The notes under the pieces: generated by a model | Seen by the model: only the letters and a program-made list of their open reading frames with translations | Databases searched by the model: none | Told to the model about the DNA's origin: nothing | Assembly: GCA_036272915.1 (NCBI GenBank) | Contig: DATAXV010000110.1 | Location: 1-55,875 of the forward strand | Direction: 5' to 3' | Origin: DATAXV01 sp036272915 | Lineage (GTDB): Bacteria; Chloroflexota; Dormibacteria; Dormibacterales; Dormibacteraceae | DNA: 55,875 nucleotides | Made by a program: the position numbers and the translations under genes | Shown: piece after piece, positions 34,509 to 42,811 of the stretch | Numbering within the stretch: position 1 is the first letter of the stretch | How the letters are laid out: every line of letters starts with the position of its first letter

Positions 34509-35809
34509 GCGAGCGCCGCGCCGTCCACGACGCCTGGCCGGAGGGGACGATGCGCCGGCGGGCGGGCCAGGCCGCGCCCGAGGTCGAGGTCGTCCGCCCC
34601 CGCAGCGTGGACGAGGTCAGGGACGCGCTGCGGTCGGGCCGGCGGGTGGTCCCGCTGGGGGGCGGCAGCGGCGTCTGCGGCGCCGTCGCGCCCGAGCCCG
34701 ACGACCTGGTGCTCGACCTCGGCGATCTTCGGGAGATCGAGATCGACGAGGTCGACCTGGTCTGCCGGGCGCAGGCGGGCGTGCTCGGCCTCGAGCTGGA
34801 GCGGCGCCTGCAGGAGCGGGGCCTGACGCTCGGCCACTTCCCGTCGTCGCTGCCGGTGGCGACGGTGGGGGGCATGGTCTCGACGCGCTCCTGCGGTCAG
34901 GAGTCCACCCGCCACGGTGCCATCGAGGACCTGGTCATGGGACTTGAGGTGGTCCTCCCCGACGGGACGCTGCTGGAGGCCGCGGCCCAGCCGCGGAGTG
35001 GGCTGCCGGCGCTGCACCAGCTCTTCGTCGGCGCCGAGGGCGGGCTGGGCGTCATCGTCTCGGCGGCGCTCCGGGTTCGCCGCCTGCCCGAGCGCGTGCT
35101 CGGCCGGGGCTGGCGCCTGCCCGACGTGCACCGGGGCCTGGAGGCGATGCGCGAGCTGACGCAGCGCGACCTGCGGCCCCTGGTCCTGCGCCTCTACGAC
35201 CCCGAGGACGCGCTCTTCCAGGGCCAGAGCGAGGGATGCCTCCTGATCGTCGCCGCGGCCGGCTGCGCCGGCGTCGCCGAGGCGGAGGCGGCGGTGATCG
35301 GCCGGACGCTGTCCGGGCTCGGCGCCGAGGATCTCGGCGAGGAGCCGTGGAACCGCTGGCTGGCCAGGCGCTTCGATCTCTCCCTGGAGCGGCTTCAGCA
35401 GATGCTCGAGCCCCAGGGCAGCTTCGTCGACACGATCGAGGTCGCCGCCCGCTGGAGCGCCCTGGAGGAGACCTACCGGGCGATCAAGGCCCACCTCTCC
35501 GGGGTCGGGCTCGCCCTCTGCCACTTCGGACATCCCTATGGCCAGGGCGCCTGCGCCTACTTCACCCTGGCCGGATCGGCGGACGACGACGAGGCCGCCC
35601 TCGCCGCCCACTCCCGGGCCTGGGAGGGAACCATGGCCATCGCGCTGGAGCGGGGGGCGGCGATCAGCCATCATCACGGGGTGGGAAGGGCACGGGCGCG
35701 CTGGGTCGAGGCCGGGCTCGGCGGCTGGGCCGACGTCTGGCGCCTGGTCCGCGGCGCCCTCGACCCCGAGGGACGGATGAACCCGGGAGCGCTCGGAGGG
35801 CTGCGGTGA
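34505..35809 (+). CDS. FAD-linked oxidase resembling alkylglycerone-phosphate synthase
   Basis: A 434-residue member of the FAD_binding_4/vanillyl-alcohol-oxidase fold. The FAD-binding half shows VVPLGGGSGVCGAV (about 50-65), FPSSLPVATVGGMVSTRSCGQESTRHG and FVGAEGGLGVI. The C-terminal half has GACAYFTLAG and SHHHGVGRARARW (HHH at 389-391), which match eukaryotic alkyl-DHAP synthase, where the His-rich loop and nearby Tyr serve the ether-forming reaction. Actinobacterial homologues are often annotated simply as FAD oxidases. The genetic context, a GlpB-like protein before and a diacylglycerol-kinase-like protein after, both overlapping by 4 bases, supports glycerolipid metabolism. Whether it makes ether lipids or oxidises a hydroxy acid is undecided. 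Confidence 0.75.
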   Translation: MSERRAVHDAWPEGTMRRRAGQAAPEVEVVRPRSVDEVRDALRSGRRVVPLGGGSGVCGAVAPEPDDLVLDLGDLREIEIDEVDLVCRAQAGVLGLELERRLQERGLTLGHFPSSLPVATVGGMVSTRSCGQESTRHGAIEDLVMGLEVVLPDGTLLEAAAQPRSGLPALHQLFVGAEGGLGVIVSAALRVRRLPERVLGRGWRLPDVHRGLEAMRELTQRDLRPLVLRLYDPEDALFQGQSEGCLLIVAAAGCAGVAEAEAAVIGRTLSGLGAEDLGEEPWNRWLARRFDLSLERLQQMLEPQGSFVDTIEVAARWSALEETYRAIKAHLSGVGLALCHFGHPYGQGACAYFTLAGSADDDEAALAAHSRAWEGTMAIALERGAAISHHHGVGRARARWVEAGLGGWADVWRLVRGALDPEGRMNPGALGGLR

Positions 35810-36729
35810 AGGAGGTCCTGATCATAGTCAACCCCGCCTCCGGGGGCGGCCGGACCGGCCGCGGCTGGCCGCAGATCGCCGAGCGGCTGCGCGAGGAGGG
35901 CCTGGTCTTCGACTCGGCCCTGACCGAACGCCCGGGCGAGGCCACCGAGCTGGCTCGGGACGCGGTCCGCGAGGGGCGGCCGGTGGTGGTCGCGGCGGGC
36001 GGCGACGGCACCATCCATGAGGTCGCCGGGGGCTTCTTCACCGGCGGCGAGCCGAACGCCGGGCAGTCGGCGATGGGGATCGTCCCGCTCGGCACCGGTG
36101 GCGACTTCCGGCGAACCCTGGGCGTGCCCAAGGACGCCGCCGCCGCCGCCCGCATCCTGCTCGCCGGGCGCCGGCGCACGGTCGACGTCGGCCGCTGCCG
36201 CTACCGGGCCGGCGAGGGGGACAGGACCGAGGTCTTCATCAACATCGCCAGCTGCGGTCTCGGCGGCGAGGTCGTGCGCCGGGTCAACGGCGGCATGAGG
36301 CTCCCCACCGGCGAGCTCACCTTCACCCTCGCCATCGCCATCTCCCTCCTGCGCTGGCGCAACCGCCGCCTCCGCCTGACGGTGGACGGCGCCGAGCATG
36401 AGGTGGTGGCGCAGCAGGTGGCGGTGGCCAATTGCCGCTACTACGGCGCCGGGCTGCAGATCGCGCCCGAGGCGATGCCGGACGACGGCCTCTTCGACGT
36501 GGTCACGGTGGGGGACGTCTCCCTGGTCGAGAACCTGGGTCTGCTCCGGCCGCTCCGTCAGGGCAGCCACCTGGGCATGGCCAAGATCGGCTGCCAGCGA
36601 GGCCGCCGCGTCGAGGTGACCCCGGTCGAGGGCGGCCCCGTGCGCCTCGACCTCGACGGCGAGCAGCCGGGGATCCTGCCCGCGCTCTTCGAGCTCCTTC
36701 CCGGAGCCCTGCCCCTGGTCGCCCCGTGA
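35806..36729 (+). CDS. Diacylglycerol kinase/YegS-like lipid kinase
   Basis: A 307-residue DAGK_cat family protein: IIVNPASGGGRTGRGW, the ATP-binding VVAAGGDGTIHEVAGGF and IVPLGTGGDFRRTLGVP are all present, followed by the beta-rich C-terminal domain (AGLQIAPEAMPDDGLFDVVTVGD). The family phosphorylates diacylglycerol or related lipids, and DgkB-type members recycle diacylglycerol into phosphatidic acid. GTG start overlaps the upstream AGPS-like stop. Product class is secure, exact lipid substrate is not. Confidence 0.88.
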   Translation: MKEVLIIVNPASGGGRTGRGWPQIAERLREEGLVFDSALTERPGEATELARDAVREGRPVVVAAGGDGTIHEVAGGFFTGGEPNAGQSAMGIVPLGTGGDFRRTLGVPKDAAAAARILLAGRRRTVDVGRCRYRAGEGDRTEVFINIASCGLGGEVVRRVNGGMRLPTGELTFTLAIAISLLRWRNRRLRLTVDGAEHEVVAQQVAVANCRYYGAGLQIAPEAMPDDGLFDVVTVGDVSLVENLGLLRPLRQGSHLGMAKIGCQRGRRVEVTPVEGGPVRLDLDGEQPGILPALFELLPGALPLVAP

Positions 36730-38219
36730 GGGGCATGATCGCCACGCCCCACCCGCTGGCCTCGGAGGCGGGCGCCCAGGTCCTGCGCGACGGCGGCAAC
36801 GCGGTCGACGCCGCCATCTGCGCCGACGCTGTCCTCTGCGTCTGCCTCCCCGACATGACCTCGATCGGTGGCGACCTCTTCGCCCAGGTCTGGCCGGCGG
36901 GGAGGGAGCGGCCGCTGGTGCTCATGGGCGGCGGGCGCTCGGGCGCCGACGCCACCATCGAGCGGGTGAGGGGGATGGGCCTCGACGCGCTTCCCTCCCG
37001 GGGCCCGCTCTCGATCACCGTGCCGGGCACGGTCGAGGCCTGGGGCAGGCTCCTCGAGCGCTTCGGCAGCCTCGGGCTGGCCCCCCTGCTGGAGCCGGCG
37101 GCGGCGCTGGCGGACAGCGTGTACCCGGTCTCCCCGGTGCTCGCCGCCGACCTCAGCGCCAACGCCGACTGGCTCTGCCTGGAGCCGGCCGCCTGGCGCC
37201 TGTGGCCGCCGGTGAGCGCCGGCATGGTCCTGCGCAACCCGGCTCTGGCCGCGGTCCTCCGCGAGATCGGGCAGCGCGGCGTCGGCCGCTTCTACCAGGG
37301 CGAGGTGGCGGAGGCGATCGTCGACACGGTCCGGGCCGGCGGCGGCTTCCTGACCATGGCCGACCTCGCCGGGCACCGGTCGAGCTGGTGCGATCCGCTG
37401 GAGGTCTCGTTCCGCGGCGCCACCGTCTACGAGCCGCCGCCCCCGACCCAGGGCTGCGTCGCCGCCGGCCTTCTCGCCCGCCTCGACCGCCACCCGGCCG
37501 AGGAGATCGCGGACGGGCTGGGGCTGGCCCGGGCGCTGGCCCTGGCCGTGGCGGTGGTCGACTCGCTGCGCCCCCGCCTCGCCGATCCGGAGGTCGTGCC
37601 CGTCGACGTCGGTCCCTTCCTCGACCCCGACGACGAGGGCGACGGGGAGCCGGGCACGCCTCTGGAGGGGGACACGATCGCCCTCAGCGTCGCCGACGAG
37701 GAGGGCACCCTGGTCTCGATGGTGCAGAGCGTGGCCGGGGCCTTCGGCTCCGGCGTCGTCGCCCGCGACACCGGGATCCTGCTCCACAACCGGGGCAGCG
37801 GCTTCCGCCTCGACCCCTCGGCGCCCAACCGGCTGGAGCCGCGCAAGCGGCCGGCCCACACGCTGGCCCCGGCCATGGCCGCCCTGGCCAGGAGCCGTCG
37901 CCTCGCCTTCGGCACGATGGGGGGCGAGGCCCAGCCCCAGATCCAGGTGCAGATCCTGCGCGGCATACTCGACCGCGGGCTCGATCCGCAGGCGGCGATC
38001 GCGCTGTCCCGGCTGCGCACCGCGGCGCCGCCCGCCTCGCTCTGGGTCGAGGCCGATCATCCCGACGCCAGGGAGGTCCTGCGGGGCGTCCCCGGGGCTA
38101 CCCCGCTGGCCCCCGGGGACCTCCGGCTCGGCCACGCCCAGGCGGTCCTGGCCTCGGCCGACGGCTCCTGGTCGGGCGGTGTCGACCCCCGCGCCGACGG
38201 CCTCGTCGTCGAGGTCTGA
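36726..38219 (+). CDS. Gamma-glutamyltransferase family (Ntn hydrolase) protein
   Basis: A 497-residue GGT-type autoprocessing hydrolase. N-terminal ATPHPLASEAGAQVLRDGGNAVDAAI is the family signature, GRFYQGEVAEAIVD and YEPPPPTQG follow, and the new N-terminal nucleophile is Thr in GDTIALSVAD, codon at 37674. GILLHNRGSGFRLDP and RPAHTLAPAMA complete the small subunit. No signal peptide is seen, so a cytoplasmic location is likely, unlike secreted GGTs. ATG 36735 is a second possible start. It may act on glutathione-like thiols, peptides or another amide; the lipid-gene context does not tell. Confidence 0.85.
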   Translation: MRGMIATPHPLASEAGAQVLRDGGNAVDAAICADAVLCVCLPDMTSIGGDLFAQVWPAGRERPLVLMGGGRSGADATIERVRGMGLDALPSRGPLSITVPGTVEAWGRLLERFGSLGLAPLLEPAAALADSVYPVSPVLAADLSANADWLCLEPAAWRLWPPVSAGMVLRNPALAAVLREIGQRGVGRFYQGEVAEAIVDTVRAGGGFLTMADLAGHRSSWCDPLEVSFRGATVYEPPPPTQGCVAAGLLARLDRHPAEEIADGLGLARALALAVAVVDSLRPRLADPEVVPVDVGPFLDPDDEGDGEPGTPLEGDTIALSVADEEGTLVSMVQSVAGAFGSGVVARDTGILLHNRGSGFRLDPSAPNRLEPRKRPAHTLAPAMAALARSRRLAFGTMGGEAQPQIQVQILRGILDRGLDPQAAIALSRLRTAAPPASLWVEADHPDAREVLRGVPGATPLAPGDLRLGHAQAVLASADGSWSGGVDPRADGLVVEV

Positions 38220-38251
38220 TCAGGACCACGCGGAGTCGATCACGGAAACCG

Positions 38252-38267
38252 TATAATCCCCTGCGGT
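38252..38267 (+). promoter_or_regulatory. Consensus -10 upstream of rpsO
   Basis: TATAAT at 38252-38257, followed after 10 bases by the TTG start at 38268. No good -35 and no ribosome binding site are visible. Confidence 0.5.
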
Positions 38268-38537
38268 TTGGCAGTCGAGAGTGCAGTCAAGGAACAGCTG
38301 ATCGGAGAGCACCGGTCCCACGAGAAGGACACGGGGACGCCGGAGGTCCAGATCGCGCTTTTCACCGAGCGCATTAAGCGTCTGACCGAGCATCTACGGA
38401 GCCACCAGAAGGACCACCACTCGCGTCGTGGTCTGCTCATCCTGGTCGGCAAGCGGCGTCGATTGCTCAACTACCTGGCCCGCAACGACATCGGGCGTTA
38501 TCGCTCGTTGATCGCCAAGCTGGGCATCAGGAGATAG
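38268..38537 (+). CDS. rpsO: 30S ribosomal protein S15
   Basis: An 89-residue protein with the S15 core: EHRSHEKDTGTPEVQIALFTERIKRLTEHLRSHQKDHHSRRGLLILVGKRRRLLNYL. It binds 16S helices 20-22 early in assembly. TTG start, chosen from the protein N-terminus and the -10 at 38252. Upstream of pnp, as in most bacteria. Confidence 0.96.
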   Translation: MAVESAVKEQLIGEHRSHEKDTGTPEVQIALFTERIKRLTEHLRSHQKDHHSRRGLLILVGKRRRLLNYLARNDIGRYRSLIAKLGIRR

Positions 38538-38542
38538 TGAGC

Positions 38543-38580
38543 CGGGCGGGCACTGAAAAGTGGCCGCCCGAGTTATTTTT
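38543..38580 (+). terminator. Intrinsic terminator after rpsO
   Basis: CGGGCGGGCACT (38543-38554), a GAAA loop and AGTGGCCGCCCG (38559-38570) form a 12-bp stem with one mismatch, followed by AGTTATTTTT. This is the clearest intrinsic terminator in the window and separates rpsO from pnp. Confidence 0.8.
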
Positions 38581-38603
38581 CGGGGGGTTCAGGCCCCTAT
38601 CAC

Positions 38604-38663
38604 CCGGCCTCGAAGTGAGGCTTCGACGCCGGCTGCTAGGCACCTGGCCTCCTAGACCGGAGG
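38604..38663 (+). promoter_or_regulatory. Structured leader of pnp, possible translation switch
   Basis: A stem CCGGC-c-TCGAAG / CTTCGA-c-GCCGG spans 38604-38632. Next, CTAGG (38636-38640) can pair with CCTAG (38651-38655), while CCTCC (38648-38652) can pair with the Shine-Dalgarno GGAGG (38659-38663). The two pairings share bases 38651-38652 and exclude each other, so one frees and the other hides the ribosome binding site. In other bacteria PNPase controls its own leader after RNase III cleavage; a similar loop is possible here. Confidence 0.45.
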
Positions 38664-38673
38664 TTAGTTACGC

Positions 38674-40911
38674 GTGGCAGTTGTCACCAAAAGCATTGAG
38701 GTAGCGGGCAAGCGGATCACCCTGGAGGCCGGCTCGGTCGCCGAGCAGGCCAACGGAGCCGTGATCATCCGCATGGGGGACACGGTCGTCCTCAGCACGG
38801 CGGTGATGTCCAAGGAGCCCCGCGAGGGCGTGGACTTCTTCCCCCTCACCTGCGACTACGAAGAGAAGCTTTACGCGGTCGGCCGCATCCCTCACTCGAT
38901 CATGCGCCGCGAGGGTCGACCCACCAACGAGGCGATCCTGACCGCCCGTCTCACCGACAGGCCGATCCGGCCCCTCTTCGCCGAAGGATTCCACAACGAC
39001 GTGCAGGTCGTCTCCACCGTCCTCTCCGCGGACATGGAGTCGGACCCGTCGATCCTGTCCATCAATGGCGCCTCGGCCGCCCTGCACATCTCCGACATCC
39101 CCTTCCAGGGCCCGGTCGGAGCGGTCCGCGTGGGCCTCATCGACGGCGAGCTGGTCGTCAACCCGACCATGCCCGACATGCAGCGCTCGGACCTCGACCT
39201 GACCGTGGCCGGGACCGCGGAGGCCATCCTGATGGTCGAGGCGGGGGCCAATCAGGTGTCCGAGGACACCGTGATCGACGCGCTCTCGGTTGCCCATGAG
39301 GCGATCCGTGAGATCTGCAAGGCGCTCAATGAGCTCCGCGCCGAGGTCGGCCTGGAGAGGCTCGAGGTGCCGCCGGTCGAGTACGACCAGCAGGTGGTCG
39401 AGGCCGTCGCCTCCTTCCTCGACGGCCGGCTGCAGCAGGTCGCCTACCACCCCGACAAGGCGCTCCGCGAGAAGCAGATCTCGGCGCTCAAGAAGGAGAT
39501 GAAGGCGGCCCTCTCGGAGCGGTTCCCGGAGGCGGCCGACATCCTCGGCACCCTGTTCGAGAAGAAGCTCAAGGACACCGTGCGCAAGCGGGTGATCGAG
39601 GAGGGGGTCCGCATCGACGGCCGGACCACCCGCGAGCTCCGCGACATCACGGTCCAGGTCGGGGTCCTGCCCCGCACCCACGGATCGGGCATGTTCAAGC
39701 GCGGCCAGACCCAGGCCCTGACCATTCTCACCCTGGGTACCATGTCCGACGCCCAGCGGCTGGACGGGCTCGGCCTGGAAGACTCGAAGCGCTACATGCA
39801 CCACTACAACATGCCGCCGTACTCGACCGGAGAGGCCAAGCCGCTGCGCAGCGCCGGCCGGCGCGAGATCGGCCATGGCGCGCTCGCCGAGCGGGCGCTG
39901 GTGCCGGTCCTGCCCACGCTCGAGGAGTGGCCGTACACGATGCGGCTGAGCTCGGAGATCCTTTCCTCCAACGGCTCCACCTCGATGGCGTCGGTCTGTG
40001 GCTCGACGCTGTCCCTGATGGACGCCGGCGTCCCCATCGCCAAGCCGGTGGCGGGCATCGCCATGGGCTTGGTGACCCGTGAGGGCCGCTACGCGATCAT
40101 GACCGACATCCAGGGCGTCGAGGACGCGCTCGGCGACATGGACTTCAAGGTCGCGGGCACCGACACCGGCATCACCGCCCTGCAGATGGACATCAAGGTC
40201 AAGGGTCTCCCCAAGGAGACGATGGCGGAGGCGCTGGCGCAGGCCAAGGAGGCCCGGCTCGCCGTCCTCGACAAGATGCTCGAGGTCATCCCCGAGCCGC
40301 GCAAGGAGATGAGCGCCTACGCGCCGCGCATCACCGCGCTGCAGATCAACCCCGACAAGATCCGCGACGTGATCGGCCCCGGCGGCAAGATGATCCGCAA
40401 GATCGTCGAGGAGACCGGCTGCCAGATCGACGTCGAGGACGACGGCAAGGTCTTCGTCGCCTCCAGCGACCAGGCCGGCGCCAAGAAGGCGATCGACTGG
40501 ATCAAGAGCCTGACCGACGAGGTCGAGGTGGGCATCATCTACCACGGCAAGGTGGTCAGGATCATGCCCTCCCTGGGCGCCTTCGTCGAGGTCCTGCCCA
40601 ACCAGGACGGACTGGTCCACATCTCCAAGCTCACCGACCACCGGGTCGGCCGGGTCGAGGAGGTGGTCAACGTCGGCGACGAGATCGTGGTCAAGGCGAC
40701 CGAGATCGACAGCCAGGGCCGTCTCAACCTGAGCCGCCAGGCCGCGATCGACGAGCTGAGCAGCAAGGGTGAGGCGATCGAGGAGCAGATCGACATGGAC
40801 GCGGTCGCCGCGGCCCTGGCCCTGCCCCCGGTCGAGGACAGCCGCAACGACCGGAACGGAGGCCGCGGCGGCCCCCGCGGTCCTCGCCCCCCGCGGCGGG
40901 ACGGTCACTAA
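38674..40911 (+). CDS. pnp: Polyribonucleotide nucleotidyltransferase (PNPase)
   Basis: A 745-residue phosphorolytic 3'-5' exoribonuclease. Two RNase PH domains (first with GRIPHSIMRREGRPTNEAILTARLTDRPIRPLF, second with GSGMFKRGQTQAL and STSMASVCGSTLSLMDAGVP), a central alpha-helical domain, then KH (VIGPGGKMIRKIVEETG) and S1 (VEVGIIYHGKVVRIMPSLGAFVEVLPNQDGLVHIS). GTG 38674 lies 10 bases after GGAGG. The Arg/Gly-rich tail may add RNA binding. The stop TAA is immediately followed by dapB. Confidence 0.97.
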   Translation: MAVVTKSIEVAGKRITLEAGSVAEQANGAVIIRMGDTVVLSTAVMSKEPREGVDFFPLTCDYEEKLYAVGRIPHSIMRREGRPTNEAILTARLTDRPIRPLFAEGFHNDVQVVSTVLSADMESDPSILSINGASAALHISDIPFQGPVGAVRVGLIDGELVVNPTMPDMQRSDLDLTVAGTAEAILMVEAGANQVSEDTVIDALSVAHEAIREICKALNELRAEVGLERLEVPPVEYDQQVVEAVASFLDGRLQQVAYHPDKALREKQISALKKEMKAALSERFPEAADILGTLFEKKLKDTVRKRVIEEGVRIDGRTTRELRDITVQVGVLPRTHGSGMFKRGQTQALTILTLGTMSDAQRLDGLGLEDSKRYMHHYNMPPYSTGEAKPLRSAGRREIGHGALAERALVPVLPTLEEWPYTMRLSSEILSSNGSTSMASVCGSTLSLMDAGVPIAKPVAGIAMGLVTREGRYAIMTDIQGVEDALGDMDFKVAGTDTGITALQMDIKVKGLPKETMAEALAQAKEARLAVLDKMLEVIPEPRKEMSAYAPRITALQINPDKIRDVIGPGGKMIRKIVEETGCQIDVEDDGKVFVASSDQAGAKKAIDWIKSLTDEVEVGIIYHGKVVRIMPSLGAFVEVLPNQDGLVHISKLTDHRVGRVEEVVNVGDEIVVKATEIDSQGRLNLSRQAAIDELSSKGEAIEEQIDMDAVAAALALPPVEDSRNDRNGGRGGPRGPRPPRRDGH

Positions 40912-41655
40912 CTGACCCAGACCATTCGGGTCGCCTTCGCCGGCCATGAGGGCCGGGTCGGACGGGCTCTGGTGCCGGTGCTCCAGAGCACGCCCGACAT
41001 CGAGTACGTGGGCGGCTTCGGAAGCGGCGGCGACGTCGGAGACTTCCTCCGGCGTCACCGTCCCCAGGTCCTGGTCGAGTTCACCCGGCCCGAGGCGGCC
41101 CGGGCCAACGCCCTGGCCGCGGTCGAGGCCGGCGCGGTGCCGGTGATCGGCACCAGCGGGCTCTCCGAGGAGGCCGTCCAGGAGCTCGAGGCCGCCTGCG
41201 CGCGGGCCGGCCTGGGCGGCATCGTCGCCCCCAACTTCGCGCTCGGCGCGGTGCTCCTGATCTGGCTGGCGGAGAAGGCGGCGCCCTATTTCGAGGCCGT
41301 CGAGGTCATCGAGCAGCACCATCAGGGCAAGCGCGACGCCCCCTCGGGCACGGCGCTCTCCACGGCCCGGCGCCTGGCCGCGGCCGGCACCTTCACCGCC
41401 GCCCATCCGGCGGTGGTGACCCTGCCCGGCGCGCGCGGCGGGGAGGAGGGTGGTGTCAGCGTCCACTCGGTGCGCCTGCCCGGCGTCGTCGCCGACCAGG
41501 AGGTGCTCTTCGGCGCCGAGGGCCAGACCCTGAGCCTGGCCCACCGCACCACCGGTCGCGAGGCCTACGCCCCCGGCGTCCTGATCGCCATCCGGGAGCT
41601 GGTGCGCGCGCCCCGCTTCCACCGGGGTCTGGACGCCCTGCTGGGGCTGAGCTGA
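40912..41655 (+). CDS. dapB: 4-hydroxy-tetrahydrodipicolinate reductase, apparent CTG start
   Basis: About 247 residues. The Rossmann N-terminus TIRVAFAGHEGRVGRALVPVL is encoded before any ATG, GTG or TTG; the codon directly after the pnp stop is CTG, in frame, giving MTQTIRVAFAG. A caller would start at GTG 40972 and lose most of the NAD(P)-binding loop. The tetrahydrodipicolinate site EQHHQGKRDAPSGTALS is intact. DapB makes tetrahydrodipicolinate for lysine and diaminopimelate. CTG is the best guess; ATT 40924 is possible. Confidence 0.9.
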   Translation: MTQTIRVAFAGHEGRVGRALVPVLQSTPDIEYVGGFGSGGDVGDFLRRHRPQVLVEFTRPEAARANALAAVEAGAVPVIGTSGLSEEAVQELEAACARAGLGGIVAPNFALGAVLLIWLAEKAAPYFEAVEVIEQHHQGKRDAPSGTALSTARRLAAAGTFTAAHPAVVTLPGARGGEEGGVSVHSVRLPGVVADQEVLFGAEGQTLSLAHRTTGREAYAPGVLIAIRELVRAPRFHRGLDALLGLS

Positions 41656-41682
41656 GCCACCTCAGCGACGGTGCCGGCGCCC

Positions 41683-41705
41683 CCCGCCGGAATCCGGCCG
41701 GCGGG
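41683..41705 (+). terminator. Hairpin after dapB
   Basis: CCCGCCGG (41683-41690) and CCGGCGGG (41698-41705) form an 8-bp perfect stem with a 7-base loop, 28 bases after the dapB stop and before the asd promoter. No T-tract. Confidence 0.45.
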
Positions 41706-41745
41706 TTCGGGACGCCGGTCCCGGGTGCCGAGTGCCCAACCCGGT

Positions 41746-41775
41746 CTGACAGGTCCCGGGGTCGCCAGCTACACT
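41746..41775 (+). promoter_or_regulatory. Sigma-70-type promoter for leaderless asd
   Basis: CTGACA (41746-41751), an 18-base spacer and TACACT (41770-41775). ATG 41783 follows after 7 bases, so the A of ATG is the expected transcription start. This is the best example of the leaderless layout in the window. Confidence 0.65.
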
Positions 41776-41782
41776 TCGTGCA

Positions 41783-42811
41783 ATGTCAGCCCCTGTGAGT
41801 GTTGCTGTGGTCGGGGCGACCGGCGTCGTCGGTCGCGAGATGTTCCGTGTGCTGGAACAGCGCCAGTTCCCGATCAGCAAGCTCAAGGCCTTGGCCTCGG
41901 CCCGCTCGGTGGGGCTCGAGGCGCGCTGCAACGGCAGGACCGTCCAGGTCGAGGAGCTGACCGAGGACTCGTTCGACGACGTCGACATCGCGCTCTTCAG
42001 CGCCGGCGCCGACGTCTCCCTCGTCTACGCGCCGCCCGCCGTCGAGGCGGGAGCGCTGGTCATCGACAACAGCTCCGCCTGGCGGCAGCGCGAGAACGTG
42101 CCTCTGGTCGTGCCCGAGGTCAACCCTCAGGACATCGCCGAGCACGAGGGCATCATCGCCAACCCCAACTGCTGCGCGATCCCGCTCAGCGTGGTCCTCA
42201 AGCCCCTCGCCCAGGCGGTCGGGCTGCGGCGCGTGCTGATCTCGACCTACCAGGCCGCCTCCGGCGCCGGCAAGGCGCTGGTCGACGAGCTGCAGGACCA
42301 GATCTCGTCGATCGCCAGCGGGCATACGCCGGAGACCGTCGTCTACCCCCACCAGCTCGCCCACAACGCGGTGCCGGGTGGCTGGAAGCCGGCCGAGGAG
42401 GGCTACAACGAGGAGGAGATCAAGCTGGTCAACGAGACCCGCAAGATCCTCCACCGCCCCGACCTGCGCATCTCCGCCACCTGCGTCCGCATCCCCGTGC
42501 CGATCGGCCACGGCGAGTCGGTCTTCATCGAGACCGACAAGATGATCACCGCCGACGAGGCGCGGACGCTGCTTGGCAGCGCGCCCGGCGTGATCGTCGA
42601 GGACGACCCCGTGGCCAAGCTGTACCCGACCCCCCAGTCCGTCGCCGGGAAGGACGAGGTCTACGTCGGCCGCATCCGCAACGACCTCTCCGACAGCCAC
42701 GGGCTGGCCTTCTGGATCGTTTCCGACAACCTGCGCAAGGGCGCCGCGCTGAACGCGGTGCAGATCGCTGAGCGGGCCCTGGAGACGGGCGCTCTGAGGA
42801 GGGCGAGTTGA
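41783..42811 (+). CDS. asd: Aspartate-semialdehyde dehydrogenase
   Basis: A 342-residue enzyme that reduces aspartyl phosphate to the semialdehyde feeding lysine, threonine and methionine. VAVVGATGVVGREMFRVLEQRQFP binds NADPH, the catalytic cysteine lies in IANPNCCAIPLSVVLKPL, and the substrate His/Arg region is SATCVRIPVPIGHGESVF. Start fixed by the promoter 7 bases upstream. Its stop overlaps the dapA start by TTGA. Confidence 0.95.
   Translation: MSAPVSVAVVGATGVVGREMFRVLEQRQFPISKLKALASARSVGLEARCNGRTVQVEELTEDSFDDVDIALFSAGADVSLVYAPPAVEAGALVIDNSSAWRQRENVPLVVPEVNPQDIAEHEGIIANPNCCAIPLSVVLKPLAQAVGLRRVLISTYQAASGAGKALVDELQDQISSIASGHTPETVVYPHQLAHNAVPGGWKPAEEGYNEEEIKLVNETRKILHRPDLRISATCVRIPVPIGHGESVFIETDKMITADEARTLLGSAPGVIVEDDPVAKLYPTPQSVAGKDEVYVGRIRNDLSDSHGLAFWIVSDNLRKGAALNAVQIAERALETGALRRAS

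Noticed and set aside
40972..41655. dapB starting at GTG 40972
   Set aside because: This would remove the glycine-rich NAD(P)-binding segment IRVAFAGHEGRVGRA, which is present in frame and directly follows the pnp stop.
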